A stretch of DNA of 64,000 nucleotides from an uncultured bacterium (GCA_905214875.1 CAJMNR010000017.1:1-64000); one strand, 5' to 3'; counted from the first letter of the stretch, positions 34,900 through 44,604 are shown. Numbers and translations are program-made. Notes: a model not told the origin generated them from the sequence alone.

Positions 34900-36121
34900 A
34901 TTCTCCTCCTACTCTGCTTTTAAATCCTCTGTCAATTACTAAAATCGTAAGTACATAAAACACAACCGAGCAAAGAATCATCCAACATGCCGGTCCCGCT
35001 GTATTAATAATTTCGTCTGAATTGGAATATTGAATCAATCGGTAGATGATCCAATAATTTGGTGAACACTTCGCAAGCTCTAAGAACCGATATGGCATTA
35101 CGGAAATCGGGAAGACTACGCCTCCTATCACTCCCATAATCAAAAGTCCAAAATTGCAGATTAACATATATGTCTTACGTTCCTTACATAAGCTTGCAAG
35201 AAAACAAAATACGACATTTGCCAGCATGATACACAATATAATGTACAGATATCCTGCTGCTGGAATCTCACACTGCAGCATTCCGCCTACTACCCTTGTG
35301 ACCATACAGCCCAACAACGACCAAATAGACACGTTGGTTATCAAAATGGCTCCTAACACATTTGGCAGGGAATGCCCGATAATTCTAAGTCTTGCAAATG
35401 TTCCAAGTGAAATCTCTTTCAAGAACGAAAAACCTGATAAAACAGAAGAATACAGGATTACAAGGGAAAGTAACGCCCATACATAATATTTGTAGATTGG
35501 AGTATGCGGCATTGATGTAACCTCATGTTTTTCAAATAAATCATCACGACTTAACGCTTTTGTCACAAGATCAATGCTTGTGTCCCAGTTTGCGCGATTA
35601 AGTGCTTTCTCATCAAATCCTTCCATTTTAAACAATTCATATAACGCAAAGGAATTCTTTTGTACTTCCGTTATGTAAGTATCATAACTATCCAACATAT
35701 TGCTCAACATAACAGAAACTACCGTATTACTTGCATTGATCACGGCCTGAATCTTCGTATCCGAACCATTCATCAGACATTCAGAAAAGCCTTTAGGAAT
35801 TACAAGATAGGCGCTGATTTCACCATTTAAGAACTTTTGATGGATAGCCTCCTTTTCGCCCACTTCTAAAGAAGCAAACTTTGAAAAAGATTCTGTTCCT
35901 CTAAAGTACTCCACGATCATTTTCGAATACAAGGAACCATCGTAATCCACAACACCAAACGATGCTGCATTACTTATTTTTTCGCCCTCAGTATCAATTT
36001 TGGCAGTCTGGTCAAAATAGACCACACTGCCAAAGAATAGAACCATAATACATAAGGAGCTTATAATTACTTTTTTATTTGTAAAAATTTCTTTGATCGT
36101 TTTTAAAAAGTACCAAATCAT
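34886..36121 (-). CDS. ABC-2 type permease, paralogue A
   Basis: 411 residues, same layout as paralogue B: TM helix near the N-terminus, external domain (about 40-220, with SFGVVDYDGSLYSKMIVEY), then six TM helices and the CSPNYWIIYRLI motif. The start at 36121 follows AGGAGA; the gene begins 8 bp after the GT-C gene. Family members export polysaccharides, lipids, peptides or drugs. The neighbouring glycosyltransferases suggest an envelope glycan or glycoprotein, but this is inference. Confidence 0.8.
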   Translation of the reverse strand: MIWYFLKTIKEIFTNKKVIISSLCIMVLFFGSVVYFDQTAKIDTEGEKISNAASFGVVDYDGSLYSKMIVEYFRGTESFSKFASLEVGEKEAIHQKFLNGEISAYLVIPKGFSECLMNGSDTKIQAVINASNTVVSVMLSNMLDSYDTYITEVQKNSFALYELFKMEGFDEKALNRANWDTSIDLVTKALSRDDLFEKHEVTSMPHTPIYKYYVWALLSLVILYSSVLSGFSFLKEISLGTFARLRIIGHSLPNVLGAILITNVSIWSLLGCMVTRVVGGMLQCEIPAAGYLYIILCIMLANVVFCFLASLCKERKTYMLICNFGLLIMGVIGGVVFPISVMPYRFLELAKCSPNYWIIYRLIQYSNSDEIINTAGPACWMILCSVVFYVLTILVIDRGFKSRVGGEYEDN

Positions 36122-36129
36122 TTTTTCTC

Positions 36130-37347
36130 CTAAACCCATTCAAGATACGTTGCTAACGTACCTAATATATTTGTTGTCAATCCAAATAAGAATAACGGAA
36201 TCTGATAGTTATAAAGTCGTTCATCCTCGTCTGGCGTTGTCTTCATTAGCACATAGAACAGGTAAGGAAGTAGATCGATAAAATATCGATTTCCAAACTG
36301 CCAACCGCCTAATGTTTTATGGCTTAATATAAGCAATGTATGCACTACCATAATCACAAGGTGCATCTTAATTAATGCAGTATCTTTAAGAGTTCCTTTT
36401 TTCTTATAGTAAATCAGATACATTGCGTACGTAATAAAGATCGGCATGGAAACCCAGATTGCCATACCATTAAACTTACAGTAGCTATATGTCCCATTGT
36501 TGTACTCCGCAAGTCGAAACAGGCTGCTAAAATTGCTAAAGATATAGCTGATATTAAACTGCCCAAGTTCTGCTTCGGTAAACTCTGGTAGATAATTATG
36601 ACCAAATTCAAATATGCTTCCGAATCTGGCATAATTTAACCACATGTAAATTCCAGCCACAATTAAAGTAGGAATTGCCCAATATAATTTCTTCTTTACA
36701 AGAATCAAAAGGGTATCCTCTGGATGTGTTTCCTTCCATTTATGATAAATGATATACACAAGCACAGGGAAATAAATCACTTGAAATGGTCGGCAGCCAA
36801 CAGAACAACCCCAAAGGAAGAAGCTAAGTCCACCTCTCGCTTCCATTGCATAGTAAATTGCCATAATTGAAAGCGTAAAACTTAAGTTCTGCGCAATAAA
36901 CCATACCCAGCCATTTGAAGATACAAACACAAGATTGCTTGCAACCATTAAAAACAATGTCCAAAATGCCACATGACGTTTATTTAACTTATATAAAATC
37001 TCCATCACATAGTAAGCACCGAAAAGCGTACTAATCAGTGCTACCGTTCCATCAAAATTAAACGTACGGAATATTAATCCTAATATAAAAAATATAAAGG
37101 ATGGAAACGGCGGAAAGCTTACATAATACTTTCCACCATAAATAGCTAATTCCAGATAGGAATAATTCTGACCAAGGTCCAACCTGCCGTTCAGCCAAGC
37201 TTCTGCCTGAAGCGAATAGGAATTATACACTCCAGCCGCATCACTCCACGGATAATACCCCGTCATATGAAAAATCATGCCGTACACTGCTGCCAATCCT
37301 AAAAAGACAATCGCCAGATTGGTCATCCTTTTATCATTATTTTGCAT
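36130..37347 (-). CDS. Polytopic membrane protein, GT-C glycosyltransferase-like
   Basis: 405 residues, about ten hydrophobic helices. The first external loop has the pattern of GT-C enzymes: an Asp-containing YPWSDAAGVYNSY, then YGGKYYVSFPPFPSF. GWVWFIAQNLSF and CRPFQVIYFPVLV occur further along. GT-C enzymes take sugars from polyprenyl-phosphate donors on the outer face of the membrane. Acceptor and sugar unknown. It starts 14 bp after the PMT-like gene. Confidence 0.7.
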   Translation of the reverse strand: MQNNDKRMTNLAIVFLGLAAVYGMIFHMTGYYPWSDAAGVYNSYSLQAEAWLNGRLDLGQNYSYLELAIYGGKYYVSFPPFPSFIFFILGLIFRTFNFDGTVALISTLFGAYYVMEILYKLNKRHVAFWTLFLMVASNLVFVSSNGWVWFIAQNLSFTLSIMAIYYAMEARGGLSFFLWGCSVGCRPFQVIYFPVLVYIIYHKWKETHPEDTLLILVKKKLYWAIPTLIVAGIYMWLNYARFGSIFEFGHNYLPEFTEAELGQFNISYIFSNFSSLFRLAEYNNGTYSYCKFNGMAIWVSMPIFITYAMYLIYYKKKGTLKDTALIKMHLVIMVVHTLLILSHKTLGGWQFGNRYFIDLLPYLFYVLMKTTPDEDERLYNYQIPLFLFGLTTNILGTLATYLEWV

Positions 37348-37361
37348 ATACTCCTACCCCT

Positions 37362-40300
37362 TTATCTTCGTAATAATACCCAAGAATCCATCCATCGTAA
37401 GAATACATTTACATATTCCTTACTAATTGGCATACCTGAAAGTACTGGATAAAACATAAAGAACAATACAATACAAAGCGCTACATAAATCGCAATTGGT
37501 ATCTTAAACTTCTCATTCTTATCAATCAACGCTTTTGCACAATATACAATCATCAAGATTACAAATGGCACGCTTGGAAAGTAATGATAGATAAACGTAC
37601 ATCTACTTACAAGCATCCAAGGTAAATATTGTGCAAGATAGCCTACAAATAAGAATGCCGCAATATGATCTTTCTTACGGATTGCAAGCACAACAGTTCC
37701 TACTGCTGCTACAATGCCCATCCACCAAATAAATGGATTACCAAATGAACTGATTCCTTCTGCTACCGTAGAGGATAAATCCCCAGAATAATACCAGATT
37801 GGTCTAGAAACAGTTGGCCATGCATACCAGCTAGACTGGAATGGATGTGTTGCCTCTAAGTTTGCATGGTATTCAAACATATCTCCCTGATTCTTAAGCA
37901 TACGCTCGATAAGTCCCATTCCTTCCGTACTTCTAAACGGAATATAGGATAACGTATAAATAATCGCAGGAATAAAGATGAACACGACAAAGCAGAAAAG
38001 AATTGTCTTCCATGTATATTCATAAAAATGCTTCTTCACATGTTCATGACTAATTCCATTCGTACTACCTGTTGGATCTTCACATGCGTATCGATACTCA
38101 CTGTATCGTCTATATAAGTTAGCAAAGAAAATAACTGCAAGGCCAACTGCCCCGTATACCCCAGTCATCTTTGAAGCAATGGCAAATCCCATCGTGATTC
38201 CACAAAGCCCTAACGGGATAAATGTCTTTCTTAAACTAGTGTCATAAAAGCTTGTTGAAATATACTTATACATAAAGTAATACATCAATAAGATAAAGAA
38301 CGTAACAAATACATCGATGGTTGCAATTCTTGTCTGCGCAAAATGCATAAAGTCACATGCAAATAGTAAACATGCCATTGTCGCAAACCATTGCTTCTTA
38401 AATAATCTTCTTGCAAAGACATAAATTAAAGGAAGCATTGCAATACCGAATAACGTACCCATGATACGCCATCCAAATGGATTTACACCGAAGATTGCCA
38501 TACCTGTTGCAATCATAATCTTACCAAATGGCGGATGTGTCCATTCATACGTATATAATCCATGTAAGAACTCATATCCAGATCTGGCATGATAAATTTC
38601 ATCAAAATACGTTCCGCTTCGATAGGATTCTTTCTCTTCATACATTTCCTGCTCATCGAATAATTCTTTATAACTTTCTTCATTTACAGGCACAAGCTGT
38701 ACGCCGTTTGGATCAAGGAATACCATTTCATTAATAACTGCTTTTTCAGACTTGCTAATAAAACGAACATATCTTGCATTCAAATCCACTTCAAAACTGT
38801 TCCAAGCGAATACAGAAGAGAATTCAAATGTTTCATCCGTAACTGTACTGTCTTCTTCCGAAGCATCATAGGATGGATTCACAAGCGTCTTCCATTCTTC
38901 TGTTTCAGAATTACGATATTGAATCTCGAACTTACGGCTCTCATAGTTACCAAGATAAGCACTAACCTTATCAATTTCTGCTACATTGCCAAAATCAAGA
39001 TCAATTGTCGTACCTTCTACATCTGTAGACCAACTACTTTCCGGTGCATACATAAATCCAAGGTTATACAGCGCAATCACAGCATATACAGCCGTAATCG
39101 CAAACATGAGAATAAAGTCTTTTTTATTTAATTTTTCAAATCTTACAGATGGAGTAATCGTACCAATGAGATTTGCTTTCTCCTTACTAGGGGATACGCT
39201 TTCTGATACGTTTGCTGTTATCACTTCCATCTGCTTTTCTTTATCACAAAGATAATATTTATAAATGCAGTAGGCAAACAATGCAAATACTAAAAGAGTT
39301 GCCCCGGAAATCAATCTAGGAATCTTTGCTTCCCAATCATACGTAGATGGATCATAGTAAAACAATACATGCGCCACATTATATAAGCTCGTCACAGAGA
39401 ACAGCCCATATACGAAGAACATATTCTTATGCGGGCGCACAAGATATGCACATAATAATAATACGATAGCTGGGAACATATAACGTTCATGCATTCTAAC
39501 AGAGAATAAGAACATGAAGATATTGATAAATGCAGCTACCATATAGATTCTTGCCCCATCACGTTTCGAGCGGAAGAAAATCAATGCAGCGATTACAACG
39601 ACTGCAACAATTACAATATTACCAAATACGACATATGGAATATGCATAAATGTTTCCGTCTGGGATACCCAGTTCTTTCCGAAGAACATCCACATATTAT
39701 ACGCATTTACCGATGCATATGGATAAGAACCCATTGTTTCTGTATACTGCGCGACAATCGTTCCTACTCCAAATGGTAAAATTAAAAGTACCATACCAGC
39801 AATCGATCCTACTGAGTAGAGAAGCAACTCTACAAAGCGCCTTGAATGAAACTCAAATGTAATCCTCTCCTTGCCGTCTTCTCCCTTTTTATAGGTGAGG
39901 AAAGATTGTTCAATACATGCAAATAACAATACTGGCGTAAAGAATAACGTCTGCGGTTTCATAAGCACACCAATTGCAAAACTAATAATTGCAATAAGAT
40001 ACTTATTCTCTACAATGTAATAACACATCATTAATACAAATAACGTGTACACACTGTCTACTTGTCCCCAAACAGAAGAGTCTAATACGACTACAGGATT
40101 GAGTACATATAATAATGTACAGATCAAAGAGGTTCTCTCTGAAAACTTTCTTCTAGCAATTTTATAAATATAATAGCCAGCAATTACGTCACATAAAATT
40201 GCAGGGAATTTCACTAGAATAATTCCCATTGCTGTTGTATAGCTCGTTACATTAAACGCTTTAATAAAAATCCCTACAACATATAAGACATAGATATATC

Positions 40301-40592
40301 CTGGCGGATAATCATGGAAGGTATCTGACTTATAAAAGTTCGACAACCCATCATTAGCTGCCATCCTAGCCCACTGAAAAAAGCAGTTCATATCGGTATC
40401 AAAACCAACATAAACAACTGAGATAATCAGCTTGATCAGCATAGCAAAGAACAGAAGCCAAGCGATTCCAGTCCAACTTCTATAGAGCGGAAGGTCAGCA
40501 TCCTTTCCAATCGGCTGCATTTGAAAATACCTACCATATGCCCATAAAAATAGCGCGACTGTCGCGATCGCTATCAAGTTAATATATAGCAT
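37362..40592 (-). CDS. Fused GT-C / PMT-type mannosyltransferase with a discoidin-like insert
   Basis: About 1076 residues. The N-terminal half (1-470) is a GT-C module of about 11 TM helices with an Asp-rich external loop (GFDTDMNCFFQW, DYPPGYIYVLY). A second TM block begins near 505; after its first helix comes a beta-rich domain (about 525-640) resembling discoidin/F5-8C sugar-binding folds (VEGTTIDLDFGNVAEIDKVSAYLG, cited in part). Next come the protein O-mannosyltransferase (GT39) hallmarks FDEIYHARSGYEF near 661 and EWTHPPFGK, and roughly ten more TM helices. The start at 40592 has CAGGTG 5 nt upstream; longer options lack an SD. First gene of the unit. Confidence 0.85.
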   Translation of the reverse strand: MLYINLIAIATVALFLWAYGRYFQMQPIGKDADLPLYRSWTGIAWLLFFAMLIKLIISVVYVGFDTDMNCFFQWARMAANDGLSNFYKSDTFHDYPPGYIYVLYVVGIFIKAFNVTSYTTAMGIILVKFPAILCDVIAGYYIYKIARRKFSERTSLICTLLYVLNPVVVLDSSVWGQVDSVYTLFVLMMCYYIVENKYLIAIISFAIGVLMKPQTLFFTPVLLFACIEQSFLTYKKGEDGKERITFEFHSRRFVELLLYSVGSIAGMVLLILPFGVGTIVAQYTETMGSYPYASVNAYNMWMFFGKNWVSQTETFMHIPYVVFGNIVIVAVVVIAALIFFRSKRDGARIYMVAAFINIFMFLFSVRMHERYMFPAIVLLLCAYLVRPHKNMFFVYGLFSVTSLYNVAHVLFYYDPSTYDWEAKIPRLISGATLLVFALFAYCIYKYYLCDKEKQMEVITANVSESVSPSKEKANLIGTITPSVRFEKLNKKDFILMFAITAVYAVIALYNLGFMYAPESSWSTDVEGTTIDLDFGNVAEIDKVSAYLGNYESRKFEIQYRNSETEEWKTLVNPSYDASEEDSTVTDETFEFSSVFAWNSFEVDLNARYVRFISKSEKAVINEMVFLDPNGVQLVPVNEESYKELFDEQEMYEEKESYRSGTYFDEIYHARSGYEFLHGLYTYEWTHPPFGKIMIATGMAIFGVNPFGWRIMGTLFGIAMLPLIYVFARRLFKKQWFATMACLLFACDFMHFAQTRIATIDVFVTFFILLMYYFMYKYISTSFYDTSLRKTFIPLGLCGITMGFAIASKMTGVYGAVGLAVIFFANLYRRYSEYRYACEDPTGSTNGISHEHVKKHFYEYTWKTILFCFVVFIFIPAIIYTLSYIPFRSTEGMGLIERMLKNQGDMFEYHANLEATHPFQSSWYAWPTVSRPIWYYSGDLSSTVAEGISSFGNPFIWWMGIVAAVGTVVLAIRKKDHIAAFLFVGYLAQYLPWMLVSRCTFIYHYFPSVPFVILMIVYCAKALIDKNEKFKIPIAIYVALCIVLFFMFYPVLSGMPISKEYVNVFLRWMDSWVLLRR

Positions 40593-40692
40593 TTCTACAC
40601 CTGGTCCTTTCGTTTCTTTCATAAATGCATACTTTTGTACACACAAAATTACATTTTAATTTAATTTTACATATATTTCTGGATAAAGTAAA

Positions 40693-40721
40693 GTACCTGG
40701 AAACATTTCGTTCCCAGGTAC
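40693..40721 (-). terminator. Terminator of pyk
   Basis: Perfect 8-bp stem GTACCTGG / CCAGGTAC, 13-nt loop, followed on the minus strand by a TTTACTTTAT tract. Confidence 0.6.
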
Positions 40722-40755
40722 ACAAAAAATTCATATTTATTTACAAAAAGCGTCC

Positions 40756-42177
40756 TTATTGTACAGTAACAACTTTGATCATATTTGTTCTACCAGTTGC
40801 ACCAGTTGGTACACCTGCTGTTAATACAACTGTATCATCTTTTTCTACATATCCTAAATCTACTGCTGTCTTAACTGCTTCTTCAAGTAAAACATCAGTA
40901 TCATTTTCTTCTTGGATACGTACAGGTGTTACACCCCAATAAATTTGCATTCTACGTAATGTAGAATCTACTGGAGATAAACCAACGATTGAAGCTTCTG
41001 GTTTGAATTTACTTAACATTCTTGTAGTATATCCAGTCATAGAAGCTGCAACGATTACTTTAGATTGTAATGTCATTGCAGTTGTTACTGAAGAGTAACA
41101 GATTGCACTAGAGATACCTCTGGAACGATGAGTTTCTTTTTCAGTGATGATCTTATCGTACTCTAAGTTTTCTTCTGTTTCACGAGCAATGTTAGCCATC
41201 ATACGAACAGATTCTACTGGGTATTTACCCATAGCTGTTTCACCAGATAACATGATTGCATCAGTACCATCATAGATAGCATTTGCAACGTCAGTTACTT
41301 CTGCTCTAGTTGGTCTTGGGTTACGAATCATAGAATCTAACATTTGAGTTGCAGTGATTACTGGTTTGTATGCATCATTACATTTCTTAATGATAGATTT
41401 TTGCATCTTAGGAACGCTTTCCACTGGTACTTCTACACCAAGGTCACCACGTGCTACCATGATGCCATCAGATTCTTTAATGATTTCATCAATATTATCA
41501 ATACCTTCTTCATTTTCGATTTTACTGATAATATCGATTTTTGCATTATGATCATCTAAGATTTGACGAATTTCTCTTACTGCTGCAGCATTTCTAACGA
41601 AAGATGCTGCGATGAAATCTACACCATTTTCGATACCGAAGATAATATCTTCTTTATCTTTCTCTGTAATAGCAGGAAGGTTAATACTTACACTAGGAAT
41701 ATTAACACCTTTTCTATTACTTAAAGATCCACCATTGATAACTTCACAAACTACGTCTGTAGCAGTTACTTCTTTTACAAGTAATTCGATCAATCCATCA
41801 TCAAGTAAAATTTTATTTCCAGCAACGACATCATTTACGATTTCGTCATATGTTACTGCAACACGGTTTGCATTTCCAATGATATCTTCAGTTGTTAAAG
41901 TGAATGTTTGTCCTGCAATTAACTCAACTTTTTCATCATTTTCTAATAATTTAGTACGAATTTCTGGTCCTTTTGTATCTAAAAGAATAGCGATTGGTAC
42001 ATTGAGTTCTTCTCTTACGGCCTTAATAGTGTTAATAGTTTCTAAATGTGTTTCATGAGTACCATGAGAGAAGTTAATTCTAGCAATGTCCATACCTTCT
42101 GCAATTAACTTTTTTAATTGTTCTGGTGTGTTTGAAGATGGTCCGATGGTACATATAATTTTAGTCTTCTTTTTCAT
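40756..42177 (-). CDS. pyk: Pyruvate kinase
   Basis: Last step of glycolysis: PEP plus ADP to pyruvate plus ATP. 473 residues, the short form without the extra C-terminal PEP-utiliser domain found in Bacillus. Seen: KIICTIGPSS start, ARINFSHGTHE, the LLDTKGPEIRT and ISKIENEEG strands, MVARGDLGVEVP (substrate and metal site), ATQMLDSM, and the C-terminal allosteric domain. The start at 42177 follows GGAGG; another in-frame ATG/GTG four codons earlier is inside the SD. Confidence 0.97.
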   Translation of the reverse strand: MKKKTKIICTIGPSSNTPEQLKKLIAEGMDIARINFSHGTHETHLETINTIKAVREELNVPIAILLDTKGPEIRTKLLENDEKVELIAGQTFTLTTEDIIGNANRVAVTYDEIVNDVVAGNKILLDDGLIELLVKEVTATDVVCEVINGGSLSNRKGVNIPSVSINLPAITEKDKEDIIFGIENGVDFIAASFVRNAAAVREIRQILDDHNAKIDIISKIENEEGIDNIDEIIKESDGIMVARGDLGVEVPVESVPKMQKSIIKKCNDAYKPVITATQMLDSMIRNPRPTRAEVTDVANAIYDGTDAIMLSGETAMGKYPVESVRMMANIARETEENLEYDKIITEKETHRSRGISSAICYSSVTTAMTLQSKVIVAASMTGYTTRMLSKFKPEASIVGLSPVDSTLRRMQIYWGVTPVRIQEENDTDVLLEEAVKTAVDLGYVEKDDTVVLTAGVPTGATGRTNMIKVVTVQ

Positions 42178-42299
42178 ATATTCCTCCAAGTTATCAACAC
42201 TAACTTTATCATGTACAGTAATAGTATATCCAGTTATATATCAAATCGATAAAGTTTTATTTTCCATTAAAGTCATGTTGGAGCTTTAATAGGAACATG

Positions 42300-43178
42300 T
42301 TAATGTTTTTTTACATGTTCATGCGTAAAAAGATGTTCCATGCAATACTCATAATTGCCATCACATCTGGAACAGAATCTAAATTCAAGTGTGTCATCAT
42401 CTAGTTCTGTTCTGCCACAAACAGCACATCTATGACGAGGTCCTGTCGTCTTCGCATCACGCATTTGTTCTTTATATAAATGCTTACGCTTGATCTGTTT
42501 AGGTGAAACTCTTCTACCTCTTCTGTTTAAAGAAGGAACAAGATACAAAGCTAAGTTTAATAAAGCCACAAAGATCGCAATTCCTTGCCACAAATACCCT
42601 CCTCGAATAGCTTGCACCATTTCGAGAACGGTTGTTGCTGCATAAAAGATTCCAAGATATTTCATCTTTAAAGGTATGATGAAATTAAATAGAATCTGCG
42701 TTTCCGAGAACACAAAAGCACAAAGCATAAGCAACGTTGTATTAATATAATTAATGCCCATATATCCAAAATAATAAGAATATACATAACTGGCATTACC
42801 AGCATATATATGCAACGCAAATGCTGCAACAATGTTCAATAGGATTCCCGTTAAATAAAACATATTAAATCTAACTGTACCCCAAACGTTCTCTAGGCTT
42901 CTTCCAAAACTGTACATAAAGTATAAGGTAATTGCAGTAAGTACAATGTTAAAGCCACTTATACTATATCCGCCAGGAACTAGAATAAATGTTATCAAAC
43001 GCCATATCTGCTTACCATGAATGATAGCATACATATTTAGCGATAAATATTTTTCCAAGAACCCAGGCGCTATAGTGTTAAGAACTAATCCAGCAATCTG
43101 GCAAATAATAATGTAATACATTAAATTTGGAATTGCATGTTTGCTAAATCTACGTTCAATTCGATCTAAGAAATTCAT
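42300..43178 (-). CDS. Rhomboid-like membrane protein with C-terminal zinc ribbon
   Basis: 292 residues with about six TM helices. IWRLITFILVPG, YSFGRSLENVWGTVRFNMFYLTG and the helix order resemble rhomboid proteases, but the GxSG segment with the catalytic Ser is missing; the corresponding region reads GYMGINYINTTLLML. The soluble C-terminus (about 245-292) has a Cys-rich zinc-ribbon pattern CAVCG ... CSRCDG ... C and ends with several His. It could be an inactive (iRhom/derlin-like) relative. It lies 84 bp after corA, with a hairpin between them. Confidence 0.75.
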   Translation of the reverse strand: MNFLDRIERRFSKHAIPNLMYYIIICQIAGLVLNTIAPGFLEKYLSLNMYAIIHGKQIWRLITFILVPGGYSISGFNIVLTAITLYFMYSFGRSLENVWGTVRFNMFYLTGILLNIVAAFALHIYAGNASYVYSYYFGYMGINYINTTLLMLCAFVFSETQILFNFIIPLKMKYLGIFYAATTVLEMVQAIRGGYLWQGIAIFVALLNLALYLVPSLNRRGRRVSPKQIKRKHLYKEQMRDAKTTGPRHRCAVCGRTELDDDTLEFRFCSRCDGNYEYCMEHLFTHEHVKKH

Positions 43179-43215
43179 ATTCTAACCACCCTTCGTTTTA
43201 ACTTTGGGATTTTTC

Positions 43216-43240
43216 AATAAGGAGAAAACTCCTTATTGGC
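43216..43240. other. Hairpin between corA and the rhomboid-like gene
   Basis: Stem CAATAAGGAG / CTCCTTATTG with a 4-nt AAAA loop. The minus strand continues with A rather than T, so it is not a standard terminator for corA; it may protect or process the transcript. Confidence 0.5.
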
Positions 43241-43262
43241 TTATTACTAATTACAAATAACA

Positions 43263-44198
43263 TTAAAATAAATCTTTTTTCGCAAAGAAGTAAGCAATGG
43301 CACCTGTCAAACAAACAGTGCCTCCAATTACAATGTAAAATCCTAATGCATTATGAATCAATGGCATATTATCAAAGTTCATACCATAGAAACTTGCGAT
43401 CATGGTAGGAATGGATAATACGATTGTTACTGTTGCTAAGAATTTCATAACAATGTTTAAGTTATTGGAGATAACAGATGCAAATGCATCCATCATTCCG
43501 CTAAGGATACCGCTATAAATATTTGCCATTTCGATTGCTTGCTTGTTTTCAATGATAACATCTTCAAGAAGCTCTGTATCTTCAGGATATTTCTTAATAT
43601 TTTCGGTTTTCAATAATTTTTCTAAAACTACTTCATTTGCACGTAGAGAAGTTGTGAAATAAACAAGGCTCTTTTCTAATTCAAGTAACTCGATTAATTC
43701 ACGGTTTTTTGTGGATTGATGTAATTTATGTTCAATCTCTTCACTTTTATGATCAATGATTCTTAGGTTCTGTAAGAATACTGATGCATTTTTATAAAGA
43801 ATTTGAAGAATAAAGCGTGTCTTCATATGAGTATAGAACCCTTTTACTCTTCCATCCATGAAACTTTTTAAAATAGATGTTTCTTCCAGACAAACCGTGA
43901 TAATTACTTCTTTCGCAATGATAATTGCTAATGGAATCGTAATATAACGGTCCTTGCCATTACGTTCTTCTAATGAAGGGATATCTACTAATACAAGTGT
44001 ATAATCCTCTTCCGTTTCAATTCTTGAACGTTCTTCCTCATCTAGAGGAGCACGTAAATGATCAATATCAATGTTAAATCTTTCTGATACGTCTAATAGC
44101 TCGGATGCACTTGGATTCGTCATTGCGATCCAGCACCCTTCCTCTACCTGAGATAATTTATGGATTCCTCCATCTAATGTTTTAAAAATTTCTATCAT
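43263..44198 (-). CDS. corA: CorA-type Mg2+/Co2+ channel
   Basis: 311 residues. The large cytoplasmic N-terminal domain (1-245) is followed by two TM helices; the loop signature at the end of TM1 reads YGMNFDNMPLI, the canonical GMN motif of CorA. It should admit Mg2+ down the membrane potential as a pentamer. The start at 44198 follows AAGGAGAG. A 487-bp leader region lies upstream (see separate entry). Confidence 0.95.
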   Translation of the reverse strand: MIEIFKTLDGGIHKLSQVEEGCWIAMTNPSASELLDVSERFNIDIDHLRAPLDEEERSRIETEEDYTLVLVDIPSLEERNGKDRYITIPLAIIIAKEVIITVCLEETSILKSFMDGRVKGFYTHMKTRFILQILYKNASVFLQNLRIIDHKSEEIEHKLHQSTKNRELIELLELEKSLVYFTTSLRANEVVLEKLLKTENIKKYPEDTELLEDVIIENKQAIEMANIYSGILSGMMDAFASVISNNLNIVMKFLATVTIVLSIPTMIASFYGMNFDNMPLIHNALGFYIVIGGTVCLTGAIAYFFAKKDLF

Positions 44199-44272
44199 AT
44201 TGCTCTCCTTACTACTCGAAACAATAAAGCAGCAAGGGCAATTCATTTAGTCAAAAAATATATCATTTCCAG

Positions 44273-44395
44273 CTAGATAAATCGTTTCATGCTCTTATCG
44301 TTTCGGCTTGTGTTTATATTTTGCTTTCTTATTTTCCGCCTATAACTCGGTCCAGCTTCCATATACCCACATCCTTTCTTTGCTTTCTTTGACAT
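44273..44395 (-). CDS. Possible 40-residue basic leader ORF of corA
   Basis: ATG to TAG on the minus strand, product MSKKAKKGCGYMEAGPSY... ending SMKRFI, with 14 Lys/Arg of 40 residues. It ends 74 nt before the corA start, within the presumed leader. There is no clear SD and it uses AGG/CGG codons that look rare here, so it may be chance. Salmonella corA has a regulatory leader peptide (CorL), which makes the position worth noting. Confidence 0.25.
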   Translation of the reverse strand: MSKKAKKGCGYMEAGPSYRRKIRKQNINTSRNDKSMKRFI

Positions 44396-44604
44396 AGTAT
44401 TTTTTGACCGTGTCAACCCATTTTCTCTATGGTTTTACATAATTTTATTCATAATTACATAGATTAATTATATGTTTAATATATGTCTTTGTCAAACATT
44501 ATATAAGGTTACTCTTCTTACAAATAATGGTAGCTTTTGTTTGTTTCCTTTAAAATCAAGCACTTCAAGAAATCCAATTTCAAAAAAATCGCGTTTATTC
44601 GACA

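Noticed and set aside
41612..42058. 148-codon plus-strand frame opposite pyk
   Set aside because: The pyk frame is certain; antisense frame has no homology or SD.
44199..44600. M-box type Mg2+ riboswitch upstream of corA
   Set aside because: No terminator/antiterminator next to the corA start and no recognisable M-box helices; kept only as an unexplained leader.
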